Shown piece after piece: positions 13,101 through 22,818 of a stretch of DNA of 64,000 nucleotides (its first letter is position 1; each line of letters begins with the position of its first letter). The position numbers were made by a program, and so were the translations under genes. Below the pieces are notes generated by a model. It made no database searches, was not told the DNA's origin, and saw only the letters and a list, made by a program, of their open reading frames with translations. Where the stretch lies: contig OZ020521.1 in the NCBI GenBank assembly GCA_963971425.1, positions 5,597,519 to 5,661,518 of the forward strand, read 5' to 3'. The stretch is from Bryoerythrophyllum caledonicum (Eukaryota > Streptophyta > Bryopsida > Pottiales > Pottiaceae).

Positions 13101-14723
13101 TTAACTTCGCATACCTGTAGATCTTCTTCGCGGTCCTCATTGGCTGGTGCACCCGAGTCAGGAATTTCGTTCCTTGAAACCTTTGAGCTCGATGAAGGGC
13201 AAGATTGTTCTGATGTTGCTCTTGGAGCTAACTCATGGGAAGAGGGCGATTCATTTATCTTCTCTTCTTCCGCGACTGAGACTGGATTTTGTTCATCTGT
13301 GCACTCCATGCGTTGCAGCTCACAAACAAGCTGGACCTCAGTCTCTTATGGTTGGTTTCTCTAGATGCTTAAAATCCTAGTCGATGGAAGAAGTACTAAC
13401 ATCTGATACAACATGTCTTATGATTTAAGGTCGAGTAGATACATCCCTTATTGATCTGTAGGTAAATGCCATAAGGGTTAAGGCAATCCTATATTCTCAG
13501 CTCCCGAAGATTCATACTTTTTCATTTCTTTATTGAATTTGCAAAGTAAATCATTTTCTGAAAGCGAGATTATTACGTTTGTTTCACGGGGCTTGTAGCT
13601 TTTGATATCATTTCTTCCTGTGGCTTAATCTTCCTTGAATCCGTCATCGTTTCTGTATGATTCCATATTTTAGTGACGAGGTTTTGTTCCTTCAGAGAGG
13701 GTGCCTCAGATGTGTAATGCTCTAAAAGGACAACATTAACTGGACATGTCTTTTGGAGTGAGCTTGTTTCGTCAACTCAAACCAAGCTTTGGTATTAGCG
13801 TCCTTCGTATTTAGGCGTGGTTTGTCAAGAGTCGCTTGGAAATCGGGCGACTGTTTGGGAGATTTCAATGGACCAGGATGAATGTTACAGGGGTGAGGAC
13901 TGATGTTGATGTGCTTTCGTGTGTGACTTGTACAGATTTTGCTCTTTCAGCAGCAGTGGCTGAGTTCAAGGGTCCCCAGATTCACGGAGTTGTGAGATTT
14001 GCGCAAGTGAGTATGGAGCTGTTACGTGTGGAAGCGTCCTTCAGTGGCCTTCCTCAAGGCTCCGTTGGCTGGTCTATCAATGAGTACGGAGACCTCACGC
14101 GTGGTGCTGCCAGCACCGGTCGCATCTTCAATGGCTCAACAGAGACACCAGCCGCTGATGGCATTGTAAGTTCTAAGAACTTAATTTTCAAGTTTTTCTT
14201 CTTGAAACAAACGGATTCTCTATTTCCATTGAAATACTTTAGAACTATGTTGTTAAAGCTATTGGTACCTGACTGCTTACGTGCCATTTGCGTTTCTAGG
14301 ATGTGTATCTGGTTTTATGCTCCCTTTTATTTCGGTTGCCTTCCAAGCTTTTCTACTTGGGTTGATTCATCATATCGGTACACGAATGACGAGTACTCTT
14401 TACGATGCATGCATATTTAGTTCTGTTGCAATATCTGACGAATATAATCTTTATTTGGCTCCCAGCCAGCAGGAGACTTGGGAGTCTTGGAAGTGAACCA
14501 GGAGGGCGTGGCGGAATATACCGGTACCAGAGAGAAGTTACAGGTCAGAGACTTAATCGGCCGTGCACTGGTTGTGTACGGAGATACTGATAAGTCTAAA
14601 TCAGGTGTCAGTGCAGCGGTCGTTGCAAGGAGCGCTGGCGTGGGTGAGAATTACAAGAAGCTGTGCCTGTGTGATGGCACTGTTATTTGGGAATCAACCA
14701 ACAACGATTTCGTGAAGGCTTAA
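10117..14723 (+). CDS. CCS: Copper chaperone for Cu/Zn superoxide dismutase, plastid type
   Basis: CCS delivers copper to Cu/Zn-SOD and forms its disulfide. Seven exons join in frame: 10117-10202, 10510-10681, 10975-11019, 11516-11588, 11751-11885, 13936-14165, 14466-14723, giving 332 residues. Residues 1 to about 86 (exons 1-2) are Ala/Arg/Ser-rich with no acidic start, like a plastid transit peptide. Domain I carries the copper-binding MKCDGC motif (108-113). Domain II is SOD-like, with the GVVRFAQVSMEL, WSINEYGDLTRGAAS and LIGRALVVY blocks. Domain III ends with the CLC motif (314-316), the C-x-C used for copper transfer. All borders are GT/AG. Intron 5 (2.05 kb) holds an antisense gag ORF, so that retroelement must be spliced out. 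All catalytic cysteines are present and no frame breaks were seen, so the gene appears functional. The exon 1-2 boundary and transit peptide are the least certain parts. Confidence 0.95.
11698..11730. repeat. (CA)n microsatellite in CCS intron 4
   Basis: A CA-dinucleotide tract with two interruptions lies just before the exon 5 acceptor. Confidence 0.9.
12245..13309 (-). CDS. Ty3/gypsy-like Gag, intact ORF inside CCS intron 5
   Basis: A 354-residue frame opens with ATG at 13309 and has no interruptions. Residues about 80-245 match the retrotransposon Gag capsid pattern: FAGDRDKEKVKTWL, LFDGFAADWWF, SWEKFVHIMEQTFVP, SVPSYIANFLSLAI, RFIDGLKPT. A single CCHC zinc knuckle follows (CFNCSGHGHTYFQC, spacing C-x2-C-x4-H-x4-C). 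The N-terminal ~70 residues are acidic and Ser-rich. No protease, RT or integrase follows; 60-90 bp downstream the sequence is plain intron. A tRNA-Met-like primer site sits about 100 bp upstream. The ORF is either the 5' part of a truncated element or a gag gene kept for a host role. Nothing in the sequence decides which. It lies antisense to CCS. Confidence 0.8.
   Translation of the reverse strand: MECTDEQNPVSVAEEEKINESPSSHELAPRATSEQSCPSSSSKVSRNEIPDSGAPANEDREEDLQVCEVNEQAKFIVYLTNMLPKFIATIPPCFAGDRDKEKVKTWLFKVEHYLHSIQVKTDRLKISIATTLFDGFAADWWFNRTKHVKEGHELPVLSWEKFVHIMEQTFVPAETRFLKQTGSVPSYIANFLSLAIHLENSSESEKVSRFIDGLKPTPSFYLSSKRPKSMDEAIKLAEKWAYTSVEEGEIVPCKRRKVMKRPLSPIKSERQPLPYHVNNHANQPMGITKRLTEAEMAEYRKRGLCFNCSGHGHTYFQCSQRFLWPERLLPHPRFAPPMKGFHSTSSPLLLRRFP
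13393..13411 (-). other. Degenerate primer-binding site of the gag element
   Basis: On the minus strand TTGTATCAGATG resembles TGGTATCAGAGC, the initiator-Met tRNA primer site of many plant LTR retrotransposons. It lies about 85 bp before the gag ATG, the expected side. Two mismatches in the core make this tentative. I could not define an LTR upstream of it. Confidence 0.4.
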
Positions 14724-14982
14724 AAGGTTGTAGGTTTTTGCAGAGGCGCCCTTCTCACTTGGAAATAGAAACCGTCTCACATTTGACTTAATATCATTAT
14801 TTGTCAGCTCTCAGTACACCGTTCACCGGATACACTGTGGACCAAAGTCATTATTTGTCAGCTTTCAGTACTGTAGTGGTCGAGTGAGGATGTTACCATT
14901 TGCTTTCCATATGTAGAGATTGTTGTCGGAAAGTTAACGTGCCTAGAACGCCACTGACCACGCTGCAGATTCTTCAGATCCT

Positions 14983-15379
14983 TAAGAGCATCTCCACCCC
15001 AAGACGGAGAACCACCAAATTGGAGTTCTGTGAGGTCAAAAAGTCGCACCCATCACCTCAAAATGGGGAAACTTTATAAAAATTTAGAAGTTTTGGTGCA
15101 TGGCACACCAAAATCTCCTTGGATGGGGGGAGTGCACCATTTTTTGATGTTGGTGACACACCCATACCCTCGCGACACGTGGCGCCATGTCATCGATGTC
15201 GACACATGGCGCCGTGTCATTGGTGGCCGGAGATAAAAGGTCAAAGCATTTTTTTGGGTAAATTTTTTTGGAGTTTGGGGTGGAGCCAAACAAGCACCAA
15301 ACCCTAAACCACTCCTGGCGTGAAATTTTTTTTCCGTCCTAGCGTGGAAAATTCCACGCCAGGAGTGGAGATGCTCTAA
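14983..15379. mobile_element. MITE with AGAGCATCTCCAC ends
   Basis: AGAGCATCTCCAC at 14985 and its inverse ending at 15377 bound a 393-bp element just downstream of CCS. GAGCATCTCCA-type termini are widespread in plant MITEs. Inside, GACACGTGGCGCCATGTC and GACACATGGCGCCGTGTC form a second inverted repeat (about 15172-15216). There is no ORF and no clear target duplication. Confidence 0.75.
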
Positions 15380-15780
15380 GTACAGTATATAGCCTGTATC
15401 CTTAAAGAGGCCCACTTAAGTACAGTTTATAGTCTTCATCACAGGTACATATTCTCGAAGCCACCCCGACGCTGATTCTTATCACTTCCTGGAAAGGCCA
15501 CAAATTACCGACTAAAGTACTTGTGGGAAGGATCAGATTCTTGGAAAGTATGACATACAACAATTCATCCTTCCTGTTGCCAAAAAATCTGAAGGATGAA
15601 TTTGTCAAATATCATCAATATTTTTACGGTTGCCCCGAGGATAATTCTAGAGTTTAAACTTCTCATGCGTTTGGTCGTTTGTGTGCACGTTTTCAGTGGA
15701 ATCCGACTGTGCAAACGTCTGCAAACGTCAACAATGACTGCCACAACTTAGTTAGTGGATCCCTATAAGGACAGGAGATA
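15380..15780. other. Downstream flank of CCS, nothing recognised
   Basis: A duplicated CTTAAGTACAGT word occurs at about 15377 and 15415. No gene is supported. Confidence 0.5.
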
Positions 15781-16062
15781 ATTATACTATTATTTTTCAA
15801 TGATAGCCAATAGAATTACAATTCCAACCCAAGTGGTTTCATAGTTTTTCGATGAAAACTGAATTAGTTATGAATTTTCAAACTGTGTAGCCATGTTTAG
15901 TGGGTGGCCAGCAGTAGGTATCCCCATAACCAACGACCAAAAGTAAGGGTCTTGGCTAATAGCAAACCTCCATTTGGAGTTGAGTTGGTGGTAATGGGAT
16001 GGAAGGGGGTTGGATATACCTTAATTATATAGGCGTTGGCTGTGGGTTTTTGTTGGTTTTGG
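15781..16062. repeat. Dispersed repeat R3, inverted copy
   Basis: Reverse-complement relative of 26927-27262; the two are very similar from AGTATAATTATC to the CCAACAAAAACC block. Non-coding. Confidence 0.7.
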
Positions 16063-16089
16063 GGAGGCTTACGTTAGTGGATCTTTATA

Positions 16090-16335
16090 ATTTGGTCATG
16101 CGAGCTTCTGTAGGAGGGGGGGGGGTGGGGTCAAACCTGACCCCTATCTTATTTTTATATGGGGATCTATTTAAAGAAAATGGAACCTCGATGACTATTT
16201 TAGACGGCAGGCCTCAAATTTGCCCCAAAAATTCTTTAAAAAGCCTCTAGAGCCACTGAAACAAGAGGGCCAGAAAAATGAGAAGGTGCCATTAACATGA
16301 GGGCCCACCTCCCCGAAGAAGCTTGTACGACCACA
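16090..16335. repeat. Decayed relative of the MULE-type MITE at 52685
   Basis: A G-run followed by GGGGTCAAACCTGACCCC, GGGCCAGAAAAATGAG and GAGGGCCCACCTC mirrors the interior of the elements at 52685 and 54307. The diagnostic GACAGGACATCC ends are not preserved. Confidence 0.5.
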
Positions 16336-16360
16336 ATATAAAGATCCTTTAGTGGAGTAA

Positions 16361-16946
16361 CTACACTAAACATTGCATTTAGTGTAGTCTACACTAAATA
16401 CGAACTCTTACACTAAATGTAAGAATCACAATTAGTGTAATGATACAACACTACACTAAATATGAAACATTACACTGTATGTGAATGGCAGTAAAAAACG
16501 GATTTTTTTTTTAACTTGTGCACAACTAGTGTATGAAAAGCTTGCCGTAGTGTATGAAAACCAGCACTGTTCAGAGGAGCATAAGTCACTCAAAAAGGAT
16601 CGGAATTACACTCATGAGATGTTTTTTGACATCTACATTTTCTGTAGATGTCAAAAAACATCTCATATGTTTAATTTGAAGAAAACCTGAATAAGTTATG
16701 GGTATTCAAAGATTTTGATGATGTAAATTAAACAAAGACGGCTGGTAGGCGATTGATTGGGGGTAGGTGAGGTGGGAAATAGGAAAAGTCAACATAGAGA
16801 ATAAAGACATGACGGCTAGTAGGCGGTTGATTGAAGCATCATTAATGATGTTGGCGGCTAACACTAATTGTGAACTTGTTCGCAAATAGTGTAGTAGGGT
16901 AATTATACTATTTGCGTGAGTACACTAAATGCGATGTTTAGTGTAG
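16361..16946. mobile_element. Short TIR element S (family with CTACACTAAACAT ends)
   Basis: CTACACTAAACATTGCATTTAG at the left is inverted at the right end as CTAAATGCGATGTTTAGTGTAG. Length 586 bp, with no transposase. It shares its whole sequence, end to end, with the outer parts of the long element at 18190-23852: its left part matches 18190-18754 and its right part matches from 22720 on. It therefore represents either an internally deleted derivative or the ancestral empty shell of the long element. No convincing target-site duplication was seen (flanks GGAGTAA and TTGAATA). Confidence 0.75.
16614..16666. other. Perfect 24-bp hairpin inside element S
   Basis: The arms at 16614-16637 and 16643-16666 are exact reverse complements (ATGAGATGTTTTTTGACATC followed by TACA) around a 5-nt TTTTC loop. 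The same hairpin with one arm change lies in the long element at 18560-18612. Confidence 0.9.
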
Positions 16947-17303
16947 TTGAATACCTCTATTTACCTCCCACAAGCCTTGCACCAACTTTCTAAAAAACAG
17001 TGGAAATGCTACAACCTCCACTTTGAAGGAGTTTTGTAAGGTATTCAAGCATATTATACATGGAGATATTTAGGTGATATCTTGTAATATCCTTGATATG
17101 CCTATGTGACACCCGCGGATATCATCTCAATAGGAGGCTAAATACTAATAATAATGTTGGCCAACATTCTAGCTACATTTCATTTAAATTTTTTCACAGT
17201 GAACTAGTAGTAGCCAAGTCATTCTTGTAGCTTTCAACTAATTTTAGCCATTTTAAGAATTGTTGGTGGGCTCCGCATCTTAATTCCTAGAGGACCAAGG
17301 CAT
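16947..17303. other. Intergenic DNA, nothing recognised
   Basis: No gene or bounded repeat could be supported in this stretch. Confidence 0.4.
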
Positions 17304-17815
17304 TTAATCCCTAAAGGCCCATTTAACCTTGTGAAAATGTCTTTTATCTTGGGCAAGTTCCCATGGTCTCAATTTTGATCATGAATTTATGGAGTTTTAA
17401 TGAAGATGTGGCATAGTAATAGCTTTGTGGGAATATAATTTTTTCACATTGGACCTTTAAAAATAAAATTATGCTTTCCTAAGTGCAAAACTAGGGACTT
17501 TGGACAACTCCAAAAGTTTTGCTAGAAGTTTCTATTAACCTATAAAGAATATTACCTTTCCTAAAGGTGTCAAAAGAAGTTCTTGTATTTAGTGTTAAAA
17601 AGCATTTTAACTCAAGTCAAATATTTTCACAAATTGTCACGCAAGGGGGGGGGGGCAAAAACATTTTCTTGCATTTCAAACGCTACAATCTTCATATCCG
17701 TGCGGCGGATTGCAACTAGAATAATATGGTATCTTCATATAGAAGTCTATTTCAAGATCTTATGGTTAAAAGTTCTAAATATGGGATCTTTAACACTTTA
17801 AGGCCAATGAGCTTT
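17304..17815. repeat. F1 TIR element, partial copy
   Basis: The left end TTTAATCCCTAAAGGCCCA and the interior blocks (TTTCTATTAACCTATAAAGAATA, cut here to key words; ATCCGTGCGGCGGATTGCAA) match the F1 copies at 711 and 57026. The right terminus is not recognisable. Confidence 0.6.
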
Positions 17816-18189
17816 TTTAGCCTGCGAGAATCTACGAGTGTTCTAAATTATGCAAAACAACATCTACCCACAGGGTACATTTCATCACAACCCCCATTCA
17901 CGGAGTTCATTATCGCTCACTGATGCTTGTACTGATTTTTGTGGCAATTGTCTCAATATCTGATGCTCATCTTCCTCCACCTCTTTTTCAAAGTCTTTCA
18001 CGGAGGTGGCTTAGAACAGATGCTATGGGAGATTATCATGCCAAAACGATCCAAAATAGGTCGCTCAACCTTAATCCTTTAACACCTAAGAGGCCCTGGT
18101 AGGATCCTTTATTACGCTTTTTCTCTTGTAACTCTTTCTACAACACTCTATTGTCTCTCACATACTCTGAACGCATTTCAAGCTCCTCA

Positions 18190-18329
18190 CTACACTAAAC
18201 ATTGCATTTAGTGTCGTCTACACTAAACATTGCATTTAGTGTCGTCTACACTAAACATTGCATTTAGTGTCGTCTACACTAAACATTGCATTTAGTGTCG
18301 TCTACACTAAACATTGCATTTAGTGTCGT
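18190..18329. repeat. Five tandem copies of the 28-bp transposon terminus
   Basis: The unit CTACACTAAACATTGCATTT plus AGTGTCGT is repeated five times at the left end of element L; element S has a single copy. Each unit is itself an imperfect palindrome. Confidence 0.9.
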
Positions 18330-18904
18330 CTACACTAAATACGAACCCTTACACTAAATGTAAGAATGACAATTAGTGTAATGACACAACATTACAATAA
18401 TGTGAAACATTGCACTATATGTGAATGGCAGTAAAAATGGGGTTTTTTAAAAAAAAAAACTTGTGCACAATTAGTGTATGAAAAAGCTTGCCGCTGTGAA
18501 TGAAAAACATCACTATTCAAAGGAGCATAAGTCACTCAAAAAGGATCGGAATTACACTCATGAGATGTTTTTTGACATCTACATTTTTTGTAAATGTCAA
18601 AAAACATCTCATATGTTTAATTTGAAGAATATATGAGTAAGTTATGGGCATTCAAAGATTATAAAGAGGATTTCAATGAAGAGAATAAAGGCATGACGGC
18701 CGGTAGGCGATTGATTGGAGGTAGGGAGAGGTGGGAAATAAGAAAAGTCAACATCTACTACTATAACAGGCGTCAGTGTCTGTCCGTCCGCCGCTCCTAT
18801 CAGACCAAGAAGCACCAACACCAAGAAGACCAAGAAGCACCGTCACCAAAAAGACTGACTCGCGTACTACTGACTAAGAAGAAGATGAAGAAGAAGATGT
18901 GAAG

Positions 18905-19915
18905 CTCCGCCGTGCGTTGCAGCTGGCGTTTCTACGCACCTCGACGCCCATGGACAGCCTTGCACGATCGTCTCCGCCGCCAGCGCCCTCGCCCTGCTTC
19001 GAGCGAGCTTGATTTCGCGCAGTGGCGGTGGCGGCAGCTAGGGCTTGCAGTACGGCGGTTGCCGCTCGAGCACGCGTCCAAGCACTTTACGCAGTTGCAG
19101 ATGCGGCGATGCACAAGGCCGTGGCGGCAGTGATAGAAGCGGATGCCCTGCGTGCGGTAGAGCTGGCGGAGAACGCAGAAGGTGCGGAATACATCAGACC
19201 ACCTTCTCTTTTCTCCACAAATTTCTCAGCATGCAGGTTTAGGGCTTCTCCGCTTACACACGAGAGTTGCAATCTGAGTATAGGACAGGACGTGGGATTC
19301 GTTTGGTTTGATTTGCAAGAGTGGCAGGTCAAAGAGAGGCGGTTCCGTTGATAAGAGGGATGGCGAGGTTGCTGCTGTGACGGTTCGTGAAGTCGACAAT
19401 GGCGTGGTTGCCATTGGGTATGGCTGGAAGGTGCGGGAAGCCGCGCGCTTCGACGTCGAGGAGCTCCGCGCTGTGGCTTACGTTCAAGCTTTGTCGTTTC
19501 ACATCGACGACCTCTTCTTCAAGCTCTTTAAGGTGGAAGTTGTGTTTGATTCTCTGCAATTTTTTTCTTCTGAGTTTTCTTAGGGTTATTAGGGTTGGAC
19601 GTTTTTTTAAATTTTCCCGCTTGAATCCAGTGATGCGGAGCTAACTTGATCGTGAATTGATTGGTCGAGCCCTCTGCACCCTGTGATGTTCTGCAAGGAG
19701 GTGTGTTGACTTGCTATGGCAGATTTTTCTCGCTTTTCGTGTTTTTTTTCCAGGACAGATGGTGATCAATAGGGGTTGTTTTGTTCCAGTTCATAACTCG
19801 ATCATGGATATGGTGAAGCAGAAGATGACGACGAAGAAGACAAAGAAGAGGATGTGAGGCTCCGACGTGCGTTTCAGTTGGCGTTTCTACGCATCCTCGC
19901 ATCCTCGATGCCCAT
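18905..19915. other. Captured coding-like DNA of unknown origin inside element L
   Basis: GC-rich exon-like stretches occur here. One plus-strand frame (about 19022-19165) is Ala-rich and helical, with RVQALYAVADAAM and IEADALRAVELAENAE. A second (about 19338-19531) reads ELRAVAYVQALSFHIDDLFF and ends at a GT. A third segment is duplicated: the CGTGCGTTGCAGCTGGCGTT block at 18911 recurs as CGTGCGTTTCAGTTGGCGTT at 19866, each followed by ATGCCCATGGACAGC or a close variant. I do not recognise the parent genes. The location between transposon ends and next to identified fragments suggests these are also captured pieces. Confidence 0.5.
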
Positions 19916-20117
19916 GGACAGCGGAAAGCGGAAAGCAGTGACAACAAGGAGGTAATCCATGCATGCTGTTGTAATGTTGGAAGTTTCGAGCTTCATTTCG
20001 AGTTTTCTTTTTGAGCTTAATTTAGTGAATTTTTTGGGTACCTTATTTGTTGTGGCTACGTATCTTTCACCAATTGTAAGTATGTTAATTGAGCTCGGGG
20101 TTTTCCTTGGTGTTCAG

Positions 20118-20400
20118 TATCTCACCATTGAAGGTCTTGCTGCGTTTAACAAGGCTACGGTAGAATTGCTCTTGGGAGCGGACAACGCTGCCATCAAAGA
20201 ACACAGGGTAAGCCACAACTTCTCTTTGGGTTCGCCTTTTACATCTCCATTTTATTTGTTACACTGGAAAATTTATGTCGCTAATATGTAGGTTGCTACC
20301 GTCCAAGGCCTCTCCGGAACAGGTTCTCTTCGCTTGGGTGCCGTTTTTATTCAACGCTATTTCCCGGGCACCACGGTGTACATCTCTTCACCAACCTGGG
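20118..20400 (+). pseudogene. Aspartate aminotransferase fragment: two exons and their intron
   Basis: Exon A (20118-20207) encodes YLTIEGLAAFNKATVELLLG followed by ADNAAIKEHR. Exon B (20292-20400) encodes [17 protein letters not shown], then FIQRYFPG and YISSPTWG. These are characteristic blocks of plant aspartate aminotransferase just upstream of the PLP-contacting core. GT/AG borders and the 84-bp intron are preserved. The N-terminus, the catalytic lysine region and the C-terminus are all missing, so no enzyme can be made. It lies in the payload of element L. Confidence 0.85.
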
Positions 20401-20867
20401 GTAAGCAGCTGTTTCTCCTTCATATTTCTGACGAGAATTTAGCAGAGAAGTTTAGCGTGATACTTCAATACAATGTGTCACTTGCACAGTCACCTTACAA
20501 AGTATGTTCACATGATTAGAGAAGCTAACATTGAAAATCAAACATAATCTTCTTCATTTTCAAGAGTGACCTATCTTATAAGTGCTAGGTCCTGTGGTGC
20601 ACGGAAACATGGAACAAGCCCTTAAACTACACAAATGTGAGCATTAGGAGCTTACGAAATACATAAGTCTGCAATCAGGCCCTTATACTCCGCAAAGTAT
20701 ATGTTTGTTGTGTTGGACGGGAAAACCGGGACCCAGCGCGCGAAGTGGGAAATGGCGGGGCCAGCGTTCGGACGACGACAGCTTCGTCCCATTTAGGCAT
20801 TGTGATTGCCCCCGAATTCTCATCTCTGCAGCAGCGGGTGGAGACCAAGTGAGCTGACCGAGGGAGA

Positions 20868-21272
20868 CGCTGGGACGAAGCTGGAGAGACTTAAATCCTA
20901 AATCTTAAAATCTTAAATCCATGTATTCACACTAATGCATCGGAGAGACTTCTTTGCAGATTTTCAGGTTTCTGATTCAATACGGACTTTAAGGACCAAG
21001 AACGCTGGGACGAAGCTGGAGAGACTTAAATCCTAAATCTTAAAATCTTAAATCCATGTATTCACACTAATGCATCGAAGAGACTTCTTTGCAGATTTTC
21101 AGGTTTCTGATTCAATACGGACTTTAAGGACCAAGAACGCTGGGACGAAGCTGGAGAGACTTAAATCCTAAATCTTAAAATCTTAAATCCATGTATTCAC
21201 ACTAATGCATCGGAGAGACTTCTTTGCAGATTTTCAGGTTCCTGATTCTATACGGACTTTAAGGACCAAGAA
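20868..21272. repeat. Three tandem 135-bp repeats
   Basis: CGCTGGGACGAAGCTGGAGA starts at 20868, 21003 and 21138, an exact 135-bp period. The three units differ at only a few positions, so the expansion is recent. It lies within the payload of element L. Non-coding. Confidence 0.9.
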
Positions 21273-21857
21273 CCTCAATCAAGCTTCGAACAACGAGGAT
21301 TTTCTTGCTGAGCTTTTTACCTCCCGCTCCTGCTTGGGTGAGAAAAACTTCTAACAGGATCCAGTCACGAATTGCAGCAATCTGTTGTAAGCAACCTTTT
21401 ATCGAGAATCTCCAATCGTATACAACGCCATCATCCAAAACGAAGAACATGACATTACAACCACCTTAACCCAAGTGATCTTAAATCCAAAATGAGATAT
21501 GCCATCAACTTCAATATGGAATCAACACTCAAACGTAGGAGAATATGATGCCATCTTCTTCACCCAATCCAACATGAGCATATGACATCATACTCTTCAC
21601 TTTAAAATACGACCTTTCTGGTGATCAATATGGAGCCAGCATACTTGACCGAGCTCCAATGCGAAATGACAAATAGGACCATCTTCATTGCCAAAACCCA
21701 ACTGCTCTCCCATCGTAAATGCAAATATGATACCCAACTGATCTCCAATCCAGGATGAAGAACATGACACCGTCTTCAACATAAGACCAACCGAGAAATG
21801 ACACCACCTTCTTCTTCTTCTTCTTCTTCATGCATTCATAGATGAGAGGGATGGTAC

Positions 21858-21962
21858 CGTAATGATGACCCAGAAGGTGTAGTAAGCGAAGAGCGTGGTG
21901 CTGAATAGCAGCAACAGGAATCCGATGGCTCTGTCGCCGAGCTCCATCTCGAGGTGATCCAT
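21858..21962 (-). pseudogene. DPM2 first-exon fragment
   Basis: On the minus strand, 21962-21858 reads MDHLEMELGDRAIGFLLLLF then STTLFAYYTFWVIIT and ends at a GT donor. MELxDRAxGxLL, followed by a hydrophobic helix with YYTFWVII, is the start of DPM2, the small membrane subunit that regulates dolichol-phosphate-mannose synthase in the ER. Plant DPM2 normally starts at the second Met (21947). The second transmembrane helix is absent. The orientation is opposite to the neighbouring captured exons. Confidence 0.8.
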
Positions 21963-22259
21963 CGTCGGTGGAATTCTTTGATTCAATTGGTCTGGACTAC
22001 GTCTAATGCTATGGATGGGCAGTGAGTGTATTTCTGTTTTCTAGTTTTACTAGAAAACGTACTTTTCTAGCTTTACTATTCTTCTTAAGCAGAAACCGTT
22101 GAACGGGCCAGCGTTACTTGCTGAAGTTATGAAAGCCATTAAAGGTGTTTCCAGTTCACTTTCATGAGTTTCGGAAGGAGCTGAGAGGAGTTCTTTACTG
22201 ACTTCATCGGAAATTCTTGCATGGCACCACTTATGACTTGCGAAATAAACTCTGTGCAG

Positions 22260-22377
22260 GAGGAGGTGATTTGAAGAGTTTCAAAGTTGAATCTCTCAAG
22301 ACATATTTGCGTCATGATGGGCTACGTATGGTTGGTGTGAAGGTTGTCTTGCTTAGTCGGATCCATGAACACCTGAA
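22260..22377 (+). pseudogene. SAP-domain exon fragment
   Basis: After an AG acceptor the frame reads GGDLKSFKVESLKTYLRHDG then LRMVGVKVVLLSRIHEHLK and stops at a GT donor. This fits the SAP motif of DNA/RNA-binding proteins (two amphipathic helices with LKxYLxxxGLxxxGxKxxLLxRI). The parent gene cannot be named from this piece. It lies inside element L. Confidence 0.7.
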
Positions 22378-22524
22378 GTATGGGATTTCTCTCTGTTCGA
22401 AAGATGTATTGCAAGGATCTGTTGAAAATTTGAAGTTCATGTTGTGGTAACCGATTATGATATGCGTATTTCAGGATTAAAGATGGGTGAGCACGCCATA
22501 ATAGACGTATGTGGGGGTGTGTAG

Positions 22525-22610
22525 ATGCTGCTAATGAGGCCGATGAAGAGTCTGAGAATCTGCACCGCAGCTTTCTAGCAGGAGAAATTGAGCTGCTTGA
22601 TTTCTACTCT
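22525..22610 (+). pseudogene. VPS37-like (ESCRT-I, Mod_r domain) exon fragment
   Basis: Following an AG acceptor, the frame reads AANEADEESENLHRSFLAGE then IELLDF. It resembles the end of the Mod_r domain in plant VPS37, where AMNKTEEESE-type sequence precedes the final helix. Only about 28 residues are available, so the call is moderate. Confidence 0.55.
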
Positions 22611-22818
22611 CTTTTGAGTAAATTGTTACTCTGGGATTTTCTTTCCATTTTTCAAGGTGTTCTTCTGAGGAGCACTAATAAAACCTTCCCCGGTCGGAAC
22701 GACGGGTACCAAAACTTGTAGAGAATAAAAACATGATGGCTAGTAGGCGGTTGATTGAGGCATCATTAATGATGTTGGCCGCTAATACTAATTGTGAACT
22801 TGTTCGCAATTACACTAA

